A stretch of DNA of 64,000 nucleotides from Phymorhynchus buccinoides (taxonomy: Eukaryota; Mollusca; Gastropoda; Neogastropoda; Raphitomidae): NCBI GenBank assembly GCA_017654935.2, contig CM065713.1, positions 18,290,835-18,354,834 on the forward strand, given 5' to 3'. The notes under the pieces were generated by a model. The model had not been told where the DNA came from, made no database searches, and was given only the letters and a program-made list of their open reading frames with translations. Numbering within the stretch: position 1 is the stretch's first letter; the number at the start of each line of letters is the position of its first letter. Below, piece after piece: positions 46,006 through 55,961 of the stretch. The position numbers and the translations under genes are program-made.

Positions 46006-46483
46006 AGTATCAATAACCCACCTTGTCATTTGTCAGAGGCTCGATGAGAAAGCCATATTTGCTATTTGAAGTCTATCTACCACACAACTGCGACCTGTTT
46101 CACACCACCCACACCACTTTACCAAACGTCGTGGCTCGACGCACCGGTGTCCTACCCCTTTCCATGTCTACGCGACATAAATCCAGATGTTGCGCTCTGG
46201 CATGCTGGCCTAGACCCTCCTCACCAACTGTTAAATGAATCAACCTAGGATGAACAACAATTCAATGTATACTGAAGCACATATTGATATTTCTGGGTTA
46301 TGAAGAACATTCAATGCATTAAAGGTTACAACAGTTGTTTTTTGTTTTGTTTATTGCCCAAGATGCCTCGGTGAAGTTTACAAAACAACAGTTTCCTTGG
46401 CAAACTCCTTTTTTCTTTTCCTTTTTTTAATTTTTAGAAACATCATATTTGGAGGGGAAAACCCCCACATTAACAGAACATTT

Positions 46484-46779
46484 CTAGTGCCTGCTTTCTG
46501 TCCGTTTCCCAAAAATGAGAAAGTTGTTGTTTGCCTTTAACACTTTTTTTCCTTCCACATTCAACAGGTCATAGATCAAAACCTCAGACTGAGAGATGCT
46601 GAAAAACTGGACATCGGATATCGGGATATCTGCCTTCCCCCAGACTTTTGATTTTGAGGTCTGTCCCTCCAATAATTTGCCCTTGACATTAACATTCAAC
46701 ACCTTATCGCATATCCTAACTTTTATTTTAGGCCTACATATACGAACGAGAACATTGGCCAGATGTTTAGACATTGATA
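46484..46779 (-). CDS. Candidate terminal exon of an unknown gene, left arm
   Basis: On the minus strand a good 3' splice site (pyrimidine-rich, TTTTTGTTTGCAG) precedes an open frame encoding HLANVLVRICRPKIKVRICD ... VWGKADIPISDVQFF ... VLIYDLLNVEGKK, ending in TAG. AATAAA follows on the same strand near 46,349. I do not recognise the protein. The mirror copy is at 47,042-47,338. It could instead be part of an unidentified transposable element. One base less than the mirror copy near its start shifts the phase at the splice junction. Confidence 0.35.
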
Positions 46780-46871
46780 CTGCAAACAAAAACGATGAAA
46801 CTGCATGTGTGTCTGTGTATTCAATCACTAATACATTCTACAAGTTATTGTCCCATAAATCACATCTCGAC

Positions 46872-46951
46872 AACGCGCGTTATGACATCATCAAGGCATC
46901 CCGGACAACCAAACTAGGTCATGGGGGATGGGTGACAGGGGGAGTGAGAGT
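46872..46951. other. Spacer of giant inverted repeat 2
   Basis: About 80 bases between the two arms, without self-symmetry apart from GCGCGT-type words. No gene. Confidence 0.8.
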
Positions 46952-47041
46952 GGAGATGTGAGTTATAGGACAATAACTTTGTAGATGTATTAGTGATTGA
47001 ATACACAGACACACATGCAGTTTCATCGTTTTTGTTTGCAG

Positions 47042-47338
47042 TATCAATGTCTTTGGTATCTGGCCAATGTTCTCGTTCGTATATGTAGGCCTAAAATAAA
47101 AGTTAGGATATGCGATAAGGTGTTGAATGTTAATGTCAAGGGCAAATTATTGGAGGGACAGACCTCAAAATCAAAAGTCTGGGGGAAGGCAGATATCCCG
47201 ATATCCGATGTCCAGTTTTTCAGCATCTCTCAGTCTGAGGTTTTGATCTATGACCTGTTGAATGTGGAAGGAAAAAAAGTGTTAAAGGCAAACAACAACA
47301 AAATCATTTTTGGGAAACGGACAGAAAGCAGGCACTAG
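47042..47338 (+). CDS. Candidate terminal exon of an unknown gene, right arm
   Basis: TTTTTGTTTGCAG ends at 47,041 (3' splice site), followed by about 98 open codons encoding ANVLVRICRPKIKVRICDKV, LEGQTSKSKVWGKADIPISD, VQFFSISQSEVLIYDLLNVE and GKRTESRH, then TAG. AATAAA lies near 47,467, about 130 bases after the stop. These three signals together suggest a last exon. The protein is not recognised; no signal peptide, membrane segment or known motif is visible. An element-derived sequence is equally possible. Confidence 0.38.
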   Translation, partial: YQCLWYLANVLVRICRPKIKVRICDKVLNVNVKGKLLEGQTSKSKVWGKADIPISDVQFFSISQSEVLIYDLLNVEGKKVLKANNNKIIFGKRTESRH

Positions 47339-47816
47339 AAATGTTCTGTTAATGTGGGGGTTTTCCCCTCCAAATATGATGTTTCTAAAAATTAAAAAAA
47401 GGAAAAGAAAAAAGGAGTTTGCCAAGGAAACTGTTGTTTTGTAAAGCTCACCGAGGCATCTTGGGCAATAAACAAAACAAAAAACAACTGTTGTAACCTT
47501 TAATGCATTGAATGTTCTTCATAACCCAGAAATAGCAATATGTGGATTGCAATTTTTGAGTCATCCTATTATGATCATTTAACAGGTTGTTGGTAGTGAG
47601 GAAACAGCCAGAGCTCACGATGTTGATGTCGCGTAGACATGGAAAAGGAGGGAGGAACGACTCTGAATGCTTCAACACCACTGTTGGGTAAAGTGTGTGT
47701 GTGTGTGAAAATCAAGGTCAGCATTTTATTTCAAGATGGAACATTCAATAAGCAAAGAATATGGCTTTCTCATCGAGCCATCTGAAACAAAAATTCAAAA
47801 ATGATGTAAATTATAT

Positions 47817-48013
47817 AATCTAATATAATCATACTGTACCAACACTCAAAACAATAGCATAACATACCAATTGGCTGGAAAAAACCTAAAGCGTAAACGC
47901 TTAGTTACCAAATAACAAAGAGTAAGTCACTCTAGTGACCGTGGGGTTATGCCCCTTTCCCCACTTCCGGTCACGTACATCACTTCCGTTCCCAACTCAT
48001 TCTCTATTTACCA
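47817..48013 (+). repeat. DIRS left inverted terminal repeat
   Basis: From CCAACACTCAAAACAATAGC inward it matches the reverse complement of 54,014-54,223 almost base for base (ATTGGCTGGAAAAA, AAGCGTAAACGCTTAGTTAC, GAGTAAGTCACTCTAG). The outermost 30 or so bases differ between the two ends, as is usual for DIRS1-group terminal repeats. AAGCGTAAACGCTT is itself palindromic. Confidence 0.88.
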
Positions 48014-48385
48014 TGCTTCAAAGGCTGTTGATGTTTAAACCTACTCCCTTTACGAATTCATTTCAAGCGTTCTTGGTGGGTTTGTTCTGGTTTGATAGTT
48101 ACCCTTGTTGCTAGTCTGTTCTTGGCAACAAGTCTTTGCTTTCTTAAGCTTCTATTTTGTGTATTTTAGGAGTTAGAAATTTAATTTTTTGAGGTTGACC
48201 TAGCCGGTGTTCTTCTGGTTAGGTCGCCATTTTTTGGTTTCTTCTTGGTACTGCGGTTTCTTCAGTTTTAATCCGCAGTCCTTCTACTCTTGTTCTTGGC
48301 TTTGCTTAGTAGCTCAGGTACTTTGCTAGCTTTGTAGTGTTTGTTTATTTCGAAAGTTTTTTCGTTTGGATTTTTTCTAGTCGTC

Positions 48386-50748
48386 ATGGAAGATAGTTTG
48401 GGGGACCCTCCCTCAGAGGTCCCAAGAGTTCTTTCTTCGAAAAGTTCGAAGCTTTCTCATCTTCCTCGCGATAGTGTCGGGCGCCTTGTTTCGCCCAGAT
48501 CAGCGTCTTCTAGGTCTTCCAAGAAATCTTCTCGGAAGTCATCGAAATCGGACTCTAAAATTTCTCACACGAAATCTCCGTCGGCCGTTTCGGCCAAGCC
48601 GGTTCAGGGTTCGGTTGCCTCTTCACCTAAGACAGAGGCCACGGCCTCTGTGAGTGTTCAGTCTAAGTCTGATCAAATTCCATCCTTTCAAACACCTGAA
48701 AATTTTGACGCGTTCATTCGGCACCTGCAGAATAGCCAGCTATTTCATCTGTCACCTCCCCGGCTGGGGAGGGTTCTGGTTTTTGTCAGTCTGTACAGGT
48801 CTCCAGGTCCCCTCCTACGCTGTCCCTCCAGGAAGCTTTTCGGACTTCTACAGACGAGGACGTTCGTAGACGGCCTGTCTATCGTGCCGACCAGGAGGTC
48901 GATACCGGCCAGGAGGTCGAAGGCACCACGGACGGTGGTGCAAGCAGACGGTCGGTCTGCTCGGTCACAAGGGCGAAGCATCCTCTCTCGCATAGTTCGG
49001 AGAGGTGTCATAGCCTAGGCAAGAGCGACAACCCCCACGGCGGGTTGTCGGATGGCTTTGGCTCTACAGGTCGACACCCGGACCGGGTTGTCAGACCACG
49101 CCATGTTAGCCCAGCTAGCTCAAGGCCTATAGAGAGGGTCGGTCGACGGGATGGCTCTACACCCGACCCTCTCTATGACCGCCGGGGGAGATATTCATCC
49201 GTGGATATTCTCCTTCCGGATTACCAGCGACGGGCTGCACTGTCTGCCTCTACGACCAGCCGTCCACGGCACGGCTGGTCAACAGTGCCCGGTGAGGGTT
49301 CTGGGTCTGCGCGATCCCGTCCCTCCCGCCGGAGGGAACGCTCCCCGTCACGTTCTCCACGTTTCCGTGGCAGGCGTGCGCGGGTCGACTCATCTCGTTC
49401 CCCCGGTTCCCGCGGCCGCCGATCCCCGGCCCCGCTTCCCCGTGTGAGGGCTTTCTCCCCGGTTCCAGGCCGGTACGTGCAGAGGGTCTCCCTCGAGGCT
49501 CCCTCTTCGGATGAGGAGCACTCCCGATTGGCCTACCCCGTTGCCGGGTCACCCCCGCGGGAGGACGCCACTCGCGCACAGTCTTTCCAGTCTCAGTCTA
49601 CGGAGTCCTCCAGAGAAGGTTCTCCTGCCTCTGCCCGTGAGCGCAGGGCGGGTCACCCCTCTCCTCTACGCCCTTCTCAACTGTCTAAGTCGGACCTGCT
49701 GAAGCTCATCCAGCCGGTGTGCGTCGACGTCGTCTCTAGGCCTTCGTCTCACCCACGGTCCTCTTCTTCAAGAGTTGTCGACTCCTTCAAGCCTCAGAAA
49801 GAGTCCCTCAGGTTCAAGTGCCCTCAGTCCACGCTGCTTGCCCTGGATAAGGCAGAGGTCTCGCTTCAAACGGGCAAGTTTCCTGCGGAGCAACGCTCGG
49901 ACTCAGAGCCAGACGAGGAGCAGGATGTCTCTACTCCCGTGGGCTCCTTCAGGATCCCTCGTTTTCAGCCCCCCTTCACCTTGGGCGCTGCTATGCTCCC
50001 CTTCGGAGACTACTCGCTCCTCTCCAAAACGGAGATGGCAAAGCTCTCCCTTTCGACTCAGAACCTGGGATCTCTCCTTTTCACGCCACCGGCAGCGAAA
50101 ACTCTGGAAGTATCTCTGTCCGACACTCTCAGGTCGTGCGGTGTGGTTGCCTCCCTTCACTCGTCACTGTTTCGTCTCATCGGGCGTTCTCCGTCCCTCA
50201 AGCCGGACGAGTTTCAACTCTATGAGGAGATAGACGGCGCTGCGGTAGGATCGCTCATCTCCCTCCTCGACGACACCCTCACCAGTCAGGCTAACATCGT
50301 CGCTGCCCTTAAGGTTCAGGTCTCTGCTCTTCGCCGCGACCAGATCCTCTCTTCGTCTTCAAGGTTCTCCAGGGAAGAGAAGGAGAAACTACGTTCCCTT
50401 CCCCTTCCCCATAAGGGTGTGTTTGGCAGTAGCCTGCTCGAGAAGTCCTTGGACTCAGCGTCAAAGCGCAAGGCGGAGGTCTCCCAGGTTGCTCTGATCG
50501 ACGCTGTTACCAAGCGTTTCCGCATGGACACACAGGGCACCCAGCAGAGTCGCGGAACGTTCAGACCTTCACGCCCCTACCAGGTTTTTAGGTCCTCCCA
50601 CAGACGTCCTTCTTCGTTTTGCGGGGCTTTTAAGCCCCCCTTCTCTCAACCTCGCGTTACTCAGTCCTCCAGAGGTAAACTCTCCTCTTCTCGCGGAGGG
50701 AGGTCTTCTGGGCCTCCCAGGCTGCAGTCGAGGCAGCCTTTTCGGTAG
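48386..50748 (+). pseudogene. DIRS Gag-like ORF, right copy (one frameshift)
   Basis: Starts at ATG 48,386 (MEDSLGDPPSEVPRVL). The first about 120 residues are S/K-rich (SSRSSKKSSRKSSKSDSK) and reach PENFDAFIRHLQNSQ. Near 48,745 the frame shifts, and the remainder continues in the next frame (SLQEAFRTSTDEDVRRRP onward) as a long open stretch to the stop at 50,748. Middle section: SR/RS-rich basic region; later PFTLGAAMLPFGDYSLLSKT and a leucine-rich segment; C-terminus basic and G/S/R-rich. No CCHC zinc knuckle is visible. Presumed particle/RNA-binding protein by position. The frame used by RT is open across the gag stop in the -1 register, so a -1 frameshift or re-initiation could link them. 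Confidence 0.82.
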
Positions 50749-52638
50749 AGCCCGCACCCTCCCAAAGTCCTCCAACCGCCCCTGCTTCCTGCGTAGGCGC
50801 TCTGAGCGCAGCGCTACCTGCTTGGAACACCCTAGTAGGCGACGGTTGGGTTCTTCGGGTGGTGCGGGCAGGGTTTCGGTTCATGTTCCTCCAAGAGCCA
50901 CCCCTCTCGCGTTCTCCCATTTCTTTTCCTCCACCGTCGGACCCGGAGAGACTTTTAATCCTCCAAGCAGAGGTCGAGTCTCTGCGTCTCAAGGGTGCGG
51001 TCGATCTGATCCCGCACCCAGGTCCAGGATTCTACTCCCGTCTCTTCACGGTCCCCAAGAAGACGGGAGGGTTCAGACCGGTCCTGGATCTCTCTCCCCT
51101 CAACAAGTTTCTCCGCCCCGTCCGTTTCAAGATGGAGACGGCGGCTTCCATTCGGTCTTTCATTCAGCCCGGGGACTGGGCCACCTCAATAGATCTGAGA
51201 GATGCATATTTTCACATCCTCATCCACCCGTCGAGACGGAAATTCCTTCGCTTCGTGTGGAACGCAGATGTTTTCCAGTTCAGGGCCCTGCCCTTCGGTT
51301 TGTCCCCCGCCCCTTGGATCTTCACAAAAGTGACTCGGCAATTCGCTGCCCTGGCAAGGGCAAGAGGGGTGCGTCTTCGTGTGTACCTGGACGATTGGCT
51401 CGTCCTCGGTTCCAGTCAACTGATAGGCGAAGCACACACTTCTCAGATCGTGTCCTTGGCAAAGACTCTAGGTTTCCAGCTCAACCTCAAGAAGTCGGAC
51501 CTCACACCCAAACAGAATTTCTGCTACCTCGGGATGCGTGTGGACACTGTGAAGTTTTCGGTTTCCCCTTCTCTAGAGAGAATTCAGACTCTGTCAGAAA
51601 CCTTGGACTTGGTGATCGTCTCGCCAGTGATTACGCTTAGGGTTGATGGAGTCGATGGCGGAGCTGCTCCCCCTGGGCAGACTCCACAAGCGTGCCTTAC
51701 AGAGACAAGTGACGGCCCTCTTTCCAGATCTGTCGCTGCTGGAGAGTGTTGTCCCAGTCGGCCCTTGGTTTCGTCAGTCAGTGCGTCAGTGGCTCGATCT
51801 GTCTTGGCTGAACAGTTCGGTCCCAATTCGTGTGCTGAGAACACAGTTCTTCCTCTTCACGGACGCCTCGAGAACAGGCTGGGGGGCCCACATCGACCAC
51901 AGCGAGATCTCGGGACTCTGGTCTTCGGAGCACGCCCTCCTGCACATCAACCTCCTAGAAATGGAGGCTGTTCGTCTCGCCCTCCTCCACTTCGCACCTC
52001 TCCTTCGTCGCCAGTGGGCAACCGTCGCAAGCGACAACACAGCCTGCCTCTCCTACCTGCGTCGTCAAGGTGGGACGAGATCGACGTCGCTCTCTCTCGC
52101 CGCCGAGGACATTCTGTTGTGGGCTCACAGCCAGGATATCTCCCTGTCAGTAGAGTTTGTGCCCGGCAAGCTGAACGTCATCGCGGATCAGTTGAGCAGA
52201 TCTTCCCAGATCCTTCCAACGGAGTGGACCATCGCTCATCAGGCCCTTCGTCCAGTGTGGGATCTCTGGGGAAAGCCCTGGCTGGATCTGTTTGCGACTC
52301 GTCACAACTCTCGCTTGCCCATGTACATCTCGCCGGTCAAGGACCCTCAGGCGTACGCACGCAACGCGTTCACGTTCCGCTGGACCAACCTCGACGCGTA
52401 CGCTTTTCCTCCGACACCCCTGATCCCGAAGGTGTTGGAGAAAGCGGCAAGGGACTCCCCGCAGCTGATCCTGATCACCCCCTTCTGGCCCACCAGTCCT
52501 TGGTTTCCGGAGGTTCTGGCCCTGGCAAAGGCTCCTCCTCTGCATCTCCATCTGACCCCAAAAACTCTGGTGCAGCCTCGGACAGGAGTCGGACACACAA
52601 ACCCAGACGTGCTCAAATTGACCGCCTGGAGACTATAA
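50748..52638 (+). pseudogene. DIRS RT / RNase H / Dam-like methyltransferase region, right copy
   Basis: RT: ALPAWNTLVGDGWVLRVVRA, FTVPKKTGGFRPVLDLSPLN, SIDLRDAYFHILIHPSRRKF, FRALPFGLSPAPWIFTKV and catalytic YLDD (residues 176-179 of the frame from 50,859), then FCYLGMRVD. Near 51,635 the frame changes; 51,643-52,638 carries RNase H (FTDASRTGWGA, LEMEAVRLALL, SDNTACLSYLRRQ, VPGKLNVIADQLSR) and then WLDLFATRHNSRLPMYISPV, AYAFPPTPLI and TPFWPTSPWFP, the segment that in DIRS elements corresponds to a Dam-like adenine methyltransferase (assignment by position and motif pattern, not by search). These enzymes would make the DNA copy of the element RNA. The frame break is probably a mutation. Confidence 0.85.
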
Positions 52639-53700
52639 GATTAGGCCTTTTGCGTCAAGGCTTCGCCAGGAGGTCAGTTGATCTCCTGCTAGCTTCCAGA
52701 AGACAGAGTACGAACACCCTGTACAACCTTCGCTGGCGTTCGTGGTTTTTGTACTGTAGAGCTCATAAGATCGATGCGCTGCGCCCGTCCGCAGTGGAGT
52801 TTGTTCATTTTTTGTCACACCTGTATTCGGAAAAAGGTCTCTCGGCTAAGACTCTTTCAGGTTACAAGTCTTCGGTTGCTAACACGATCTCGATGACCCT
52901 TGGTTCGCCCTCTGTGTCGGCTCTAGCTTCCCCTTACGTTTCTCACTTCATCGATGCAGTCAGGCTTAGGACTCCTTCTCGTTGCGTTCGTTTTCCTCAG
53001 TGGGACGTGTTCCTAGTCTTGAACTTTCTAAGAGATAAATGTGAGCCCTTGGGCAGTCTTTCTCTTAAGTTGTTGTCCTACAAGACCCTTTTCCTGATCG
53101 CTCTTGCTTCTACTCGTAGGGTCAGTGGTATCCATTCTCTTAGTGGTCTCCCTCGGGATGTTGAGTTCGACCCCGCTGGTATGTCAGTTACTCTCTCCCT
53201 TCTCCCTGAGTAGGGCTAAGACCCAACCGGGCGATGTAGATTCTGCAACTGTCACGATCTCTGGTTTAGATCCTATCCTTTGCAGTGATGACTCGGAGAT
53301 CCATATTTGTCCGGTTCGTTGCCTGAGACACTATCTGTCCCGCACTAGTTCCTTCAGGGGTTCTAAGAGACGTCTGTTCATTTCTCTGAACAAGAAGTAT
53401 GACAAGGACATAGCTAAGTCTACTATCTCTAGGTGGTTGGTAGAAACTGTTAAGCTGTCTTATGCCAGTTCTGGTTCTTCTTTGCCGGGCAACCCCATCA
53501 GAGCGCATGAAGTTAGGGCAATCAGTGCTTCCCTGGCGCTCTCCCGAGGAGTCCCCCTCGCCAAGGTCATGGAGGCGGCCACCTGGCGTTCCGTCAATAC
53601 GTTTCTGAGTTTCTACCTGAGGGACGTATCCATCAAGAGGTCGGACGACTCGTATGCCATCAGACGTACTGTCGTGGCTCGTACTCCCATCTCCTGTTAA
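52560..53700 (+). pseudogene. DIRS tyrosine recombinase, right copy
   Basis: The YR frame overlaps the end of the preceding ORF (THKPRRAQIDRLETIRLGLL). N-terminal core-binding part: ASRRQSTNTLYNLRWRSWFL, FLSHLYSEKGLSAKTLSGYK. Catalytic part: first arginine in FLIALASTRRVSGIHSL, stop after SLLPE at 53,213; the next frame (53,104-53,700) resumes SRAKTQPGDVDS and carries H135-E-V-R138 (HxxR), W161 and Y171. The R-HxxR-W-Y set is that of the lambda-integrase superfamily. It would recombine the circular element DNA into the genome without a target duplication. The same break is present in the left-arm copy, so it predates arm separation. Confidence 0.87.
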
Positions 53701-53879
53701 CTCTCGTGAGTATTCCCTTCTGGGGTAAGTCATGTATGACCTATGGGGGAAAAGAGATTGGAGTATTACGGGTTTTAAGATGTGATTCTTAGGGAATTTG
53801 AATGTATATTCTGTGTTTAGTTTTCATTCAGCCCTTGTTCGCTTGATTGCATCACCCTCCTCCTCTTTGGTAGTCTGCT

Positions 53880-53979
53880 ATTGTTTTGAGTGTTGGTACA
53901 GTATGATTATATTAGATTGGTAGATTTTTTATTAATCTTACTATCTATATAATTAAATACTTACCAACACTCAAAACAA
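53880..53979 (+). repeat. DIRS internal complementary region, right copy
   Basis: 53,880-53,918 is the reverse complement of the left outer end (from CTAATATAATCATACTGTAC to CAAAACAAT); 53,919-53,979 is the reverse complement of the right outer end (GGTAGATTTTTTATTAATC to CTCAAAACAA). The two halves meet at ATT. In DIRS1-group elements this region is proposed to template precise joining of the ends into a circle. Confidence 0.9.
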
Positions 53980-54013
53980 CCAAAGGTTCCCACCCAACCT
54001 CCCTCCTGATGCT

Positions 54014-54223
54014 AGGGTAAATAGGAATGAGTTGGGAACGGAAGTGATGTACGTGACCGGAAGTGGGGAAAGGGGCATAACTAGAGTGACTTACTCTTTG
54101 TTATTTGGTAACTAAGCGTTTACGCTTTAGGTTTTTCCAGCCAATTGGTATGTTATGCTATTGTTTTGAGTGTTGGTAAGTATTTAATTATATAGATAGT
54201 AAGATTAATAAAAATCTACCAAT
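54014..54223 (+). repeat. DIRS right inverted terminal repeat
   Basis: Reverse complement of 47,817-48,013 apart from the outermost bases. The element ends at AATCTACCAAT. It continues directly into AATAATAATGCATATTTTTA, which is also what lies outside the left-arm copy. Confidence 0.88.
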
Positions 54224-55715
54224 AATAATAATGCATATTTTTATAGCACCTATTCTCAGTAAGGGCATAAAAAGAAAACATTAAGCAATAAATATTAAAC
54301 AAGAAAACAAAGAACCAAAGAGCTGACGCGAAGTAGCCTTGCACACCCACACCCACAACACACTGTCAGGAAAAACACATGCACACGCAATTGCACACAC
54401 AGACAGACGCGCGAACACACACAGGCACGCCCGCCCACCCAAACGCATGAACACACACACACACCCGCACGAGCACACACACACGTGCGCGCGCACACGT
54501 GAATATATGCGTGTGTGTGCATGTTTGTGTGTGTGTGCACGTTTGTGTGTGTGTGCACGTTTTTGTGTGTGTGTGTGTGTGTATGTAAGCTATTGCGTGT
54601 ATGTGTACATACAGTTTGTTTCTTTGAAAATGTATTTATTAAGAAGATTTATCGTCGCTGTCCGCAGACCTGTTTACCCATAAGATTTCACCATATTTTG
54701 TACACATATTTGACCAAAATATGATAAATATGGTGCATGGGACAAAAATATGGTGAAATGGTGAACAAAATATATCATTTAGAAACTATATCATTTAGAG
54801 CTGTATGTTGCCTGATTCAGGAAACGGGTGTGCTCTGTGTGTGTGTTTGTGTCTTGTTCTTGTAAATTTAAATGGATGATTCTTTTGACACAGTATTTCA
54901 ACAAGTTATAAAAATGTATGCATGTTTACGCTCCGTTGTGGAAACTTTCCTGTTGGAGTACTCCTCCTATTTTGTGAAAAATACACTTATTTTGGATTTT
55001 GAATACCTGAAACCCAATTTGAGGGTAAACAGGTCTGTGTCCGACGCCAACCGTGTATCTACAAAATTTGACAAAAATAGATTTTTTACTGAAACTCCTT
55101 CCAGTGACCTCACGCAGGTCTTCTATAAATATCTTGTGTCTGCGACCAATGAAAATGCTCAAATTTGTCACATGATACCACGGAAATAATCGTGTATGTG
55201 GCGGGTTGTTGCTGGTTTTGACGCGATAAGCGTGTAACTGGTCACGCTAATCGTGTAACTGCCGGCAGCTGTCGTATCTCCCATTGTGAGAACAATGCAC
55301 TAACTTTGTGACTAACCGTGTAACTGAATTATCACGAACATTTTGGGTGTTAATGCAACTTTTATTGTGTCACATGTTTACTCATCGGTAAAGAAGAAGG
55401 GTCAAGCGTATATCAAATGGGGATTGACTTTGTAGCAGGCGACAATATGTTTTTTGATGCTCCTGTAAAATCACTGATTGTGTAAATACACGGTTAGCGT
55501 CGGACAGCGACGCTATATAGTGCATACCTTTAAGCTCTATGCGCTTGAGAATAATAATTTGGGTTTGTAACTTTAAAAATTATTTTAAAATAGCTTGCTC
55601 TTTAGTAAATGTTTTGTTGTTTTCGTTCCCCAGCTGAAGCACTCTGGGGGCTCACACAGTGCATTGTGAACATTCCGCATGGCCTTGGGTGGGAAGGTTA
55701 CGTGTATGGCTGCTT
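54224..55715. other. Non-coding; CA/GT tract and a doubtful 105-codon ORF
   Basis: GT/CA-rich DNA at 54,380-54,600. The plus ORF 54,872-55,189 (MDDSFDTVFQQVIK ... QICHMIPRK) has no recognisable domain; its mirror is frame-disrupted, so I do not call it a gene. 54,225-54,270 resembles the TTTATAGC-C-CCTATTCTC type repeat common in invertebrates. Confidence 0.4.
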
Positions 55716-55719
55716 TTAA

Positions 55720-55961
55720 CCCTTTCACCGCCAATGTCGTATTTTAGCACCACGGTGGCTTTTTAACACCCATGTCACTAAAAGGCATCCAATCCAGACC
55801 TGTTGTCCAAAGACCCCATTTTCTTCATTTTGGGAGGTAAGGATAGGCCTGATGTTATGTATGTCACCGAGGAATTCGCAATATTGTAGAACTATGTTTT
55901 CTCTCCACCCAGTTCAGTTTAATGGTGGTTTTTGGCTGAAACATGGCTGGCGGCGAAAGGG
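55720..55961. mobile_element. piggyBac-type MITE, right arm
   Basis: A 242-base segment beginning CCCTTTCACCGCCA and ending TGGCGGCGAAAGGG, flanked on both sides by TTAA (55,716-55,719 and 55,962-55,965). CCCTTT-type ends plus TTAA duplication are the signature of piggyBac-superfamily non-autonomous elements. The inverted repeat is about 14 bases with one mismatch. No ORF. Confidence 0.75.

Larger units (their letters stand above)
37934..46871 (+). repeat. Giant inverted repeat 2, left arm
   Basis: Mirror of 46,952-56,206. Shared blocks in reversed order: CATAAACCATTTGA at the outer edge, GGCCACCTAA/TTAGGTGGCC, piggyBac-type MITE, the small MDDSFDT ORF, CA-rich tract, DIRS element, terminal-exon candidate. 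The arms are near identical over most of the DIRS body, but this arm lacks about 285 bases of the RT gene and is heavily degraded at 45,380-46,005. Confidence 0.92.
47817..54223 (+). mobile_element. DIRS1-like tyrosine-recombinase retrotransposon (best copy, about 6.4 kb)
   Basis: Complete architecture: left ITR, Gag ORF, RT, RNase H, Dam-like methyltransferase-type region, tyrosine recombinase, internal complementary region and right ITR. There is no integrase of the retroviral DDE type and no LTRs. The internal complementary region joins the complements of the two outer ends with a shared ATT/AAT triplet, the diagnostic feature of the DIRS1 group (as opposed to Ngaro/PAT split direct repeats). 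GC content is visibly higher than in surrounding DNA. Frameshifts in gag (about 48,745), between RT and RNase H (about 51,635) and in the recombinase (about 53,210) make it defective unless some are programmed. Confidence 0.93.

Noticed and set aside
40451..53700. Tyrosine recombinase as a phage or integron integrase
   Set aside because: It lies between a YLDD RT/RNase H and an internal complementary region inside inverted terminal repeats, the arrangement of a DIRS1-group element.
39901..54223. Two independent DIRS insertions in head-to-head orientation
   Set aside because: Homology extends far beyond the element ends on both sides, and both copies share the same recombinase frameshift; they are arms of one inverted repeat.
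54872..55189. 105-codon MDDSFDT ORF as a host gene
   Set aside because: The mirror copy is out of frame after about 60 codons and the interval contains inverted repeats of GTCCGACGC words; more likely non-coding repeat DNA.
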